Positions 30,590 to 40,600 of a DNA stretch of 64,000 bases are shown one piece after another. The stretch's first letter is position 1, and each line of letters starts with the position of its first letter. The translations under genes and the position numbers were made by a program. Under the pieces are notes generated by a model. It did not search any database and was not told where the DNA came from. It worked only from the letters and a program-made list of their open reading frames with translations. Location: contig VZRG01000353.1 of assembly GCA_013397435.1 (NCBI GenBank), positions 62,001-126,000 of the forward strand, given 5' to 3'. This stretch comes from Erythrocercus mccallii. Taxonomy: Eukaryota > Chordata > Aves > Passeriformes > Dicruridae.

Positions 30590-31680
30590 GGAGGTGAGCG
30601 CTGCAGATACAAGTTCCCAAATGCCTGGAGGTGGGAGCTGCCGGGTCGGTGCCAGCTGGCAGGGTCACGCCCCAGGAACGTCCCTGGCAGCTGCCAGGCA
30701 GAATCCAGCCTGTCCCACAAGTGTCCACCTTCACCCGGGGCTGGTCTGGCAGGAGAGGAAATGCCTTTGGGAAATGGAAGGAAGAGCAGGAGGTCACCCC
30801 GGCTTTGTCCAGCTGGCAAACGCAGTCCGGATAGCAAGAGGGAGGTGGAATTACGTGTCTTGGCCACCTTCGCTGTCGGGCGGCTGCCAAGGTGAGGGTG
30901 CGGAGGGAGCCCTGCCCTGCCCTGGGGGCAGCTTTCCTAAACCAGCCAGAGCTCTCCTGATGGGGAATAAGAGAAGCTTTCCCTTCACAGAGGGTGGAAC
31001 CAGAGGGTTTTACCGCCCCTTAGGAAAGCCCCAACCTTGCAGCATCTCCTGTGCTTGTGCTCCCTAAGGGCAGGAGACACTTGGCACTGGGGCACTACCC
31101 TGGCCATCCCTCAGCACCCAGCCGGGTGTGGGAACTGTCCCCTCAGCGTTCCCCTGCCTGAAAGGGGCTGTAGGTGCCCAAATGACAAGTGGCAGCACCC
31201 CGGGGACCCCCAGCACCTCCCCTGTCCCGCAGGAGACCAGAGGGGGCTGACGGAGAGCGCCGAGTCCGGCGGGGCACGGCGGCGGCTCCTGCGGAGGGAG
31301 GGACCCCCGGCTGGGGGATGCGAACCCTGCGAGGATTCCCCGCAGCACAGGAGGCCGCCCTGCGTGGAAAAGGGGCCGGTCCCGAGCTGGGAAGGAGGAG
31401 GAGAGGGTGGGTCGCTGTGTCTCCTGTCAGGCTCCCGCAGCCGGGCCGGCAGCGCAAGGCAGCGGGGCCGGCTCTGCGCTGACGGCGGGGCAGGAGCCCC
31501 GGCGCTCCTCTCCACCATGATCCTCTGGCTCTGCCTCTGCTGGGGCTTCTCCCCCTCGGCGGGACAGCCCGACTCCGAGCTGATGGCCAGGTACCTGGAG
31601 GAGCAGCTGCTGGCGGATTCCAGCATCGTGGAGCAGGTAGGTTTTCGGGCGGTGGGTTGTTCGGGAGCATCAGGTGGCCG
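30590..31680 (+). promoter_or_regulatory. ITIH5: GC/CpG-rich promoter region of ITIH5
   Basis: GC and CpG content rise sharply against the AT-rich surroundings, most strongly at about 31230-31660, over ITIH5 exon 1. This is the usual look of a CpG-island promoter. No TATA box was noticed close to the start codon. It contrasts with the AT-rich ITIH2 upstream region, suggesting two separate promoters rather than one shared bidirectional one. Confidence 0.6.
31517..31636 (+). CDS. ITIH5: ITIH5 coding exon 1: signal peptide
   Basis: 120 nt, 40 codons, phase 0. It begins MILWLCLCWGFSPSAG, a short hydrophobic signal peptide, then QPDSELMARYLEEQLLADSS and IVEQ before donor GTAGGT. The ATG sits in a good context (TCCACCATGA). 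The frame stays open upstream to 31037, but only this ATG gives a signal peptide, so the upstream part is taken as 5' UTR. Confidence 0.88.
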
Positions 31681-34600
31681 AGGCTGGCTCGTCCCCTCTT
31701 CACCAGCAGTATTGACAAGCGAGGCAGTCTGATAAAAACCCATTTATTCCACCTGCCCGTGCGGCTGAGCTCCGTGGGAGGTGCTACAAGCAGCATGGAG
31801 TTGTGCTAAGCCAGGAGATCGCCTTCCCGTGGCGGTGCCCGGTGGCCCGGGACGGGTCGGGTGTGACACCCATCCCCTCGGCTGGGCTAAGCAGGCATCT
31901 CACAGGGACAAGGGAGTTAACGCCGTGTGCTGGCCACACTCCAGTCTCAGTAATCCCGAGTATTTCAAGCTCGGGGGATAGGTTTTTTTTCCTTCCTACG
32001 GTCTTACTGTACTTGATTTTTAACTCGTGCTGGATGAAACAAACCGCATGAATTCCGGCTTCTAAAATGCTTCTTGACAAAGAAAGGGGAAGAAAATATA
32101 TTCTACAAGTGAGGGCTATTATGCTGTGTTATTGTGTGGCTTAGATTTTCTGAGGGAATGGGTTTGAAAGAGCAATGAACTTTTTTGCAAGAGTTTGGGT
32201 GGTGGTTTGGGAGGCTGTGATCCATCTCAAGTGGAAAGTGTCCCTGCCCATGGCAGAGGGCTTGGAACTAGATGGCCTTTAAGGTTCCTTCCAATCCAAA
32301 CCACTTGAATTCTATAAAAGCCTGAGCTTCAAGTCTGTGCTATCAGGTCCTTAGGAGACACCATGTGACCATGTGTGATTTTGGGTCACTTAGGGCATCA
32401 GTCATTTATCGAAATTTGATCAGATCTGAGAGGCTGTGTAGCACCCGAGCCACCCATGTGGGCCTGAGATACAATGCAGGAACTATGGGATACCTACGCC
32501 TTGCTGGAGGTCAGGTGGGATAATCCAGTTTGTCTAAAATGTCAGTATTTGTCTGTATTTGGCATCTTCTGCCATGCGGCAGATGGGAAAAGTGAGACTC
32601 TTCATGTGTATCTGTATCTATCCCACCTAGAATAGAAAGAATCTCTCTCCAGAAGCACCCACATCTCTCCCCTGTGGGGACACCAAAAACTTTGCTGTCA
32701 GTCCTGATTACTATGGATGCATATTCCTTTTTGGGGAATTCAGCCACAAACCAACATTGTTTTACAAACCCACCTGTCCAACTGGGAGAGAATATCTCCA
32801 TCACTGCCAGTGGCATGGTGTCTGGGATCACTCACCTGCTTTAGGGGGAAAATCAGCTGCAAAGCTCAAAGAACTGGCTCACAATGCTGAAGTAACCCGG
32901 TGGATGTTACTTGAGGCACATGAGGGTGTTATCACAGGAGCCGTGTTGCTGGCAGGTCAGTGGCAGCAGTCACTTCCACCAGAAAAGCAGTGATGTGTAA
33001 ATAGGTGTGGTGATCTGGTGCCCTGGGAGAGTCAGATCTAGAAGAGGATATCTGTCTGTCCTCACTGAACACCTGAGCCAGGCTGAGAACAGGCAGGTGC
33101 TCCCCTAGATTGAGATACTGCACTAGAAACAAATCCACTGCACAGCTTATATCCCATACACCATGGGACTAACAGATGGCAATAAGTTATGGGGTCACTA
33201 CTAGCAATTATCTGGCTTTAATGAGTGTGTTGGAAAGCTTTCAAGCTAAAGGTTGATGGTAATTTGGAAATTGTTCCATTAGATGATGCCAATGAAGCTG
33301 CCTCATTGGAACAATCCAATGGACTGATAACAAACCCTGCAGCAGTGTTTGGCAGTAGTCATGAAGTCCTAGAACACAGGATACTGCTATCTGGTGATCC
33401 TTAACTCCTCACTGATGTCAATGGGTATCCCCAAGACTTTAGAAGGTGGCTCTTGCAGGAGCCAAGTCACACAGAGCCTTCTAATGCAATTAAGCAAGCA
33501 AACCAAATGGGTTTTGGTGGGGAAAGATAAAAACAGGAACCAAGTTTCCAGTTTTACTGATTAGTCTTTAAAAAACCCTATGTCCATTCCATACAGAACA
33601 ACAGGTGGATTTGTTCCAAAAGGTTAACCTTCAGTAAAAAAAAAAAAAATACTGAGGGCTATTGATCTCTCATCCCTCCCTCTGCTCCAAGCAGGGCCAA
33701 CTTCACAGACATTTATCTGTCTTATTCTGAAGAACCTGCAGTGATGCAGACTCTGCAGCCTCTCACAGCAGGCTCCTGAGGGGCTTTGTTTGTTTGAGAT
33801 AACAGACCCAAACAGAAAGTTTCTTCCAAAACTCAAGATGCAAACAATTCCTCTCCTCTCCTCTCCTCTCCTCTCCTCTCCTCTCCTCTCCNNNNNNNNN
33901 NNNNNNNNNNNNNNNNNNNNNNNNNNNNNNNNNNNNNNNNNNNNNNNNNNNNNNNNNNNNNNNNNNNNNNNNNNNNNNNNNNNNNNNNNNNNNNNNNNNN
34001 NNNNNNNNNNNNNNNNNNNNNNNNNNNNNNNNNNNNNNNNNNNNNNNNNNNNNNNNNNNNNNNNNNNNNNNNNNNNNNNNNNNNNNNNNNNNNNNNNNNN
34101 NNNNNNNNNNNNNNNNNNNNNNNNNNNNNNNNNNNNNNNNNNNNNNNNNNNNNNNNNNNNNNNNNNNNNNNNNNNNNNNNNNNNNNNNNNNNNNNNNNNN
34201 NNNNNNNNNNNNNNNNNNNNNNNNNNNNNNNNNNNNNNNNNNNNNNNNNNNNNNNNNNNNNNNNNNNNNNNNNNNNNNNNNNNNNNNNNNNNNNNNNNNN
34301 NNNNNNNNNNNNNNNNNNNNNNNNNNNNNNNNNNNNNNNNNNNNNNNNNNNNNNNNNNNNNNNNNNNNNNNNNNNNNNNNNNNNNNNNNNNNNNNNNNNN
34401 NNNNNNNNNNNNNNNNNNNNNNNNNNNNNNNNNNNNNNNNNNNNNNNNNNNNNNNNNNNNNNNNNNNNNNNNNNNNNNNNNNNNNNNNNNNNNNNNNNNN
34501 NNNNNNNNNNNNNNNNNNNNNNNNNNNNNNNNNNNNNNNNNNNNNNNNNNNNNNNNNNNNNNNNNNNNNNNNNNNNNNNNNNNNNNNNNNNNNNNNNNNN

Positions 34601-37600
34601 NNNNNNNNNNNNNNNNNNNNNNNNNNNNNNNNNNNNNNNNNNNNNNNNNNNNNNAGTACCTGTGGAGAGTATTTAGGCAACAGATCTGCTCTTGAGCTAA
34701 TATTTATAGAACTGAACTTGTAGCATTAATTTAAACTAGTTATAGAACCATAGAATGATTTGGGTTGGAGTGGACCTGAAAGAGCATCCAGTTCCAAACC
34801 CGTGCCATGAGCAGGGACATATTCCACTAGACCAGGCTGCTCAAAACCCCATTCAGCCTGGCCTTCAATACTTCCAGGGGTGTTCTTAGCATCCAGGGCC
34901 AGGGCTAAAGGCTGACCCTCCTGCCATCATACAGAGGGTCCCTTGCCAAGCACCACTTGCAAAACACCCAGCACCTCCTTGCCTGAGACAGCCACATTCC
35001 ACTGCTGAGCTTTGATCAGTGGGTCTGTTAATGCAGAAGAGACTCAGGTTTTAATTTTAACCAGAGGAACATTTGAACCTGGCCATGGGTGATCAGTCAC
35101 ACAGCCCTGTGTCTGGGATTAAACAAGTGACATGTCTGCTATAAGCTGAACAGAATCCACTCACTCCTTTAACTCTTTGCAGGTTGCTCGCCGTGTCCCA
35201 AGACAGGCCAAGTTCCTGCAGAGGCTGGTACGTATCACACCCTGTCATTATTTTACCTCATGGGAACTACACTTTCCCTGGATATGTGTGTGTGTGCATC
35301 CCTGTGCCCAGGAATGAACTATTTCAGGCTAGAGTGAGGTTCTGGGTAACGAGAAAAGAAATCTTTGGTTTTGATCAATGCAACAGGTACAGGTTCTTCT
35401 TATATTTCCCAATCCATCTTCTCAAGCCCAGATTTAAAGAACTTCTAATGTTACAAACCTTAACAATGCTGTGAACATAAGCCTGATGAAATCTCATTGA
35501 GTTTGAAGAGAAAGGGAGTTTGCTTTGAAATTTGAAGATCTCTGTTGTTCTCTGAAAAAATCTACTAGAGAAAGGAAGAAAGCAAGGAAGCCAATATCCT
35601 TCTTTCAGCACAGAAATCTAAAATTTAGATGTAGAGAGGTAGCCAGTGGAATTGCTGCTCATGGCCAGTTATTTTTCTGGCTTTTCTGAGGGACTTCCCA
35701 GTTGAGAACTGGTGGAACTCATTTCACACACTGAGCAGTCATCACCTTAACAGCTTCTGGTCCCCTTCAGCTTTGACAGATTGGAATCAGCAGCCTAGAG
35801 AGAAACTCTCAGGCTTATTACCAGTTTATTACTTCTAATCTGAGAGACAGTCAACTTGTTTTGATGAAAGTAACTGATAAAGGCAAAAATACAGAATTGA
35901 ATTCATTTATATTCAGCTCTTTTTCTGTCCTTCCAAATATTCCCTGTAAACAAGCATAAAATAATTTGTTTGGTGAGAAAATTTCAGCTGCCAGTTCATC
36001 GTCATAACCAGGGCACCTCCAAAAAGCATCCAGCCAACCTGCCTCAAAGCAGTGTGCTAATCTGCTGCCTTGGCATTCCCTCACTTAATTTTTCATAGGG
36101 ATGATACATCACGGTAATAATAACATTAAACAAATTATTTGTTTTGCCTTTTTTTTTTTTCCTTTCGAGCTGGCTCTCATCTTCTGAAGGCCTCAATAAA
36201 AAGTGCAGAATACAAGCAGGCATTTGTGCAGCTGTAAGTCAGAGCACCAGGCACTGATGGATTGTGCAAGAGCTCCAGGGAATGCAGCAAAGGAATCACA
36301 GAGTGGAACTCGGGCTGCCTGCCCAGGTTGACTGAGCAACCTGTTTGGAAATGGCCTGTGCCCCACCATTTCTATTTTCTATATACAGGGAATAGCAGAC
36401 CCCTTCCAGGGATGGGAAGGTGAACAAATTCTTTGGTGTCCTTATTCAGTGTTTGATTTCCCCAACTCAAATCCACCAGGAAGAGGGAGGGATATTGAAT
36501 GTGGGGGGTTTTTTGTGGGTTTGTTTGTTTTTGTTTTTGTTTTTGTTTTTGTTTTTGTTTTTGTTTTTGTTTTTGTTTTTGTTTTTGTTTTTGTTTTTGT
36601 TTTTGTTTCCTTTCCTCAGATTGTAAGGATACCAGAACTGGAGCTTGTTCAGTGGGATAAAGATATTTGCCCCATCCCTGGAAGTGTCCAAGGCCAGGTT
36701 GGACAAGGCTTGGAGCAACCTGATCTAGTGGAAAGTGTCCCTGCTCATGGCATGGGGTTAGAACTGGATGGGCTTTAAGGTCCCTTCCAACACAAACCTT
36801 TCTGTGATTCTATAACAGAGATCTGTTGAAGCCAGCAAAGAGTAGATTTAGCAAAAAAAAAACCAAAACAAACAAACAAAAACCCCTAAGTAACTTTTTT
36901 CCTGTAAAAAAATACCATTGAGCTGTGGAAGTCCTTGCACCAGGATGTTGGGGATGTTACAAGTTTACATGGGTTCAAAAAGCAGCTGTGTAAAGTAATA
37001 GAAGAGAAATCCACAGAATACAAATATATCACAAGAATACCACCCTTGACTCCGGAGTTCCTTAAGCCACAAATTAATGAAAACTGAGAGAATATTTCTG
37101 AGTAGTATCAGTGCAGGTTGGACTGATTTTACAATCCCCTCTAAGCATGTGCTGTTGGTCTCTGCCAGTGACAGGCTACAGGGTTAGAACTGCTTTTTTC
37201 TCACCCAACACAACCATTCTGCTGTTGTTGTCCTAACAACAGCAAGTGTGTGCTCTCTGTCACATTTGAAAGACTTTCTGAGCTTCTGAGAATCCATCAG
37301 TGCATTCACAGTGTCAGGTAACTGCAGAGCCACTTGTATCTCAAGTGAAAGGCAAAGGGCTTGATCCTCTTTTGCTGATCATCTGTCAGCTGCATATAAA
37401 CTCACAATTTTTGATGAACTGCAGCACACGGGGGTGAATGCAGAAGGTCTGACACCAAAGAATTTGGTGTAATTTCCGATTCTTTCTGTAACTTTTGTTA
37501 TTAAATCCTCTCTGTACCTTGCTATGCCACAGGCAATTAGTGGCATCAAAGACTTAATGAAGCATCATCTCATTATATCTGAAAACATTCTTACAACCCT

Positions 37601-40600
37601 ATTTCAATCAAAACTCCCCATCTTCTCCACCTTCAGGATAATGAGACTGGAAATCCATGCCTATGTATCAGGGAAGGTCCTAAGAACAGCAGGATCTAGT
37701 TCTAATTAACAGCAGTTAATTGAGAAGTGATCTAATGTTAGGACATTAGATCTGGGCAGGGGTGTTCTAGCCTAGATCCACAGATACATTGCACTGATCT
37801 GCCTCAAATCAGTGAGGTGAATCCTACCCTGGAAGTTCTAATCTCTTGCCATTGTGCTCCACGTGAGCTGAGCACCATCCTGGACACAGAGCACATTCCC
37901 CAGTTAAAGGTAATCTATGATGACTAGGTTCATCTGAGACACATTATCAGTCTTTCCAAGCCTTGTCAGTGTAGGCAGGCAGGGCTTTATGCCGAGTCTG
38001 TTGGTAGATCTGTGTTTCCAGTGGATCCTCATTCTTCCATTTGCCTGGATTTCACTAGCCCAGCAGCTTGGTTTGTTGGATGCTCAGTTACTTCTGATGC
38101 CATCAGCTACTGCAGAAATGTTCTTGTTTCATACTCAGACAAACACTTGCTCCCTTTCTTAAGCTGTTTGCCAAAATTATTTTTGTTCTGAAAGAAAGCC
38201 TGGACATGCAGCTGAAGAGTCTGTTCTTGTCTTCACAACTCTTACGTGACTGTGAGTTTTTACCAGCCTCAAAAGGAAGAGTCTCTGTATTTGGCTTAGT
38301 GAGGTTGCTCTGTATTTACAGTGTATTTTACCCTTTATTTCCCTTCTGCTTTTGAGGGTTTGGTCTTTGTGTAAGTCGATGTACAGATTTTTCTTTTTCA
38401 AAGGCTGCTTACAGTTAAGTACACTGAAGTATTCCAGGAAGAAAACATTTGAGCTCCATGGTGATGTTGCTGTCAAAAAACACATTAGTCTGGAGAAATA
38501 CTCCAACTCAGGACTTGTACACGAAAACACATTCCCAAGAAGCAGAAATTGGCTTTCAGCTTCCATTGCTACATCATGTGTCATTCACTGCTGTCTCTGC
38601 TGCTTCTCTGCTGGAAGGAGTCCAGTGTGGGCTAAAAAGCTTAAAATATTTTGCTTGAGATGTCACAGTGTCAGTGTTTTTTATTAAGTCTCTTCATCCA
38701 TTGATGCAGATTTCCAGGATGGATTCTCAGCAGAGAAGGACTCAGTTGACTCCATTGACAGCAATTTCTCTGTTTACATAACTTAGGGAACTGACTGGAT
38801 GAATTTGATGCTGCTTCATAAAATGGTGATGTCAGTCTTTCAAGAAGTCTTCCATCTGCTCTTGCGCACAGTGCACAGGGCAGGGTCTGTAACACAGTTC
38901 TGGACTCCATGGGGACATATTTTGGGCTTCTCTTCCCAGGCCACAAGGGAATTATCCTGAGCCTCTCACACGGTCAGAGTTGAAGGCTTCAGTTTAGGAC
39001 ACAGATGGATTTTGTCAGGGTGTTTCACAACTTAAAGGCTGGTATAAGCAGAGCTCTCAGACCTTTCCCAAGCACTGGACAATGTCTGTGGCCTCTGTGC
39101 ATGAACAAAGGCAGTACCACATTCCTGATTTACTGTTTGCAGCTCACCTGAAATTTTGAGGACAAGCCCACCTTGCCTGTTGTTGTCAGGAGGTCTAATT
39201 GGGTGGGAGTTTGCTAGTCCATAGTAAATATTAGATCCAGTGAAACACTGAAGCGGTGAGTTATCTGAATGTTTAGAGGTGACCTTTTGAATCCCACAGG
39301 AAACGAGGCCTCGGATGTCTGAGTTCCACGTGAGATCCACGATCATTTCCCGGTACGCTTTCACCACTGTGTCCTGCACCATGGTGAACAGCGGCTCTGA
39401 GGCACGGGAGGCAGTGTTTGAGATGCAGATCCCAGCTGCAGCCTTCATCTCCAACTTTACCATGTAAGTAAGTAATGCACAGACTAAGGCTGTGGATGCC
39501 ATGATACTGAATTCAAACCCTCAGTGTAAACAGGGAGGGAAACTATGTTTCCCATCTATTTCTCTATTTCCCACCTGAGTGTCTTTTAACCACTTCCTTC
39601 TCCTCCTCTCTTTGATTTGAATGAGAAAAACCTTTTCAAGACCTCAAAAACCTTTCCAGAGAAAGTTTCAGCAACACTGGCAAATATATTTATCTCACCT
39701 AACTGACTGTAATGCCTAAGAATCTTTCTGTTATCTCATGTTCTCCACATTGTTGATGGAGCAGAAGTCAACTCCAACCAGCAGATAGGTTCAGTGGCTG
39801 CTGGAGCTGTGAATGGTAAACTAAACAAAGAGAAACCTCACAGTGGAATGACTAATAAATTAAACTCTTGGTCTCAAATATTTTTTGGTTTGATCATGCT
39901 CAGATCTTCTCTACAGACAGATATTGGGGCCTCAACTTCAAACTTGACCAAAGGGGATAGGGGACCCACTCTTTAAGAAATACTTCCATTTAGAGTGAAT
40001 AGGAAGAACAAGACACTCTTGCCTTTGTACTAGCCTGGTATTTCCAGCCAGGGAACTTCAGAGTTGCCTTCTGACCCAGAGGCTTGGGTGGACTCAGGAG
40101 AGAGACACCAGCAACACTCTGAGATTCTTCTCATATCAAAGTCTGTGAACACACCTGCAGCAAATGTACACCTGCCACTGTACTTGGATGCAGAGTGACC
40201 ACACTGACATCTCTGATCTCTCCAGGAGCATTGGCAACAAGACTTATTATGGAGAGGTCACGGGGAAAGAAAGAAAAAATAACACTGATGACAAAGAAAG
40301 GCACAAGAAACCTCCAAGCCCCACAGAAGGAAGGTGAGTGTTGGGCATTTGGCTGCGTTCTGGGAAGGGATGCACTCTCCTGCCATCTTCATCTTGGCTG
40401 CCTTGGCATGCCCATCTATAGATTTATAGGAAAGAAAACTAAACTGAATGTCATCTGCACTGCCTGGTGTCATTCCTATACGCCAAGCCATGAAAAGTTG
40501 CATGTGGCCTTTTCTAACCCTGTCACACAACTTTTTAAATTCCAAGATGCTCCAGGATGTACTACTGGGGGAAAGAATTCTTGTAATAACAGAAAGGAAA

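Larger units (their letters stand above)
25492..31516. other. Intergenic region between divergent ITIH2 and ITIH5
   Basis: Six kilobases separate the two start codons. The region holds an ATATT microsatellite (26356-26412), a large antisense CR1 copy (about 26473-27010), a sense CR1 copy (about 28190-28626), A-rich low-complexity DNA near 30440-30510, and a GC-rich stretch from about 30590 leading to ITIH5. No intervening gene was recognised. Open frames at 27968-28618 and 30594-31067 lie in CR1 or GC-rich DNA and have no recognisable product. Confidence 0.75.
31637..35182 (+). other. ITIH5: ITIH5 intron 1 (3.5 kb, contains a gap)
   Basis: Holds a sense CR1 fragment near 32232-32317, a nested inverted repeat at 33270-33315, a (TCTCC)n run leading into a 763-base assembly gap, and an antisense CR1 fragment at about 34741-34886. 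No coding signal. Confidence 0.8.
35228..39299 (+). other. ITIH5: ITIH5 intron 2 (4.1 kb)
   Basis: Contains one copy of a 39-bp dispersed repeat (35952-35990), a (GTTTTT)n array, a sense CR1 fragment and a 10-bp inverted repeat at 37729-37752. No coding sequence recognised. Confidence 0.8.

Noticed and set aside
31037..31796. Long open frames on both strands around ITIH5 exon 1
   Set aside because: GC-rich DNA has few stops. Only the ATG at 31517 gives a signal peptide and a splice-compatible exon; the minus-strand frames show no known domain.
33763..34695. Open frames of about 300 residues on both strands
   Set aside because: They consist almost entirely of unknown bases in the assembly gap.
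36420..36778. Open frames with repeated FLFLF, FVFVF or NKNKNK residues
   Set aside because: Translations of the (GTTTTT)n array, not a protein.
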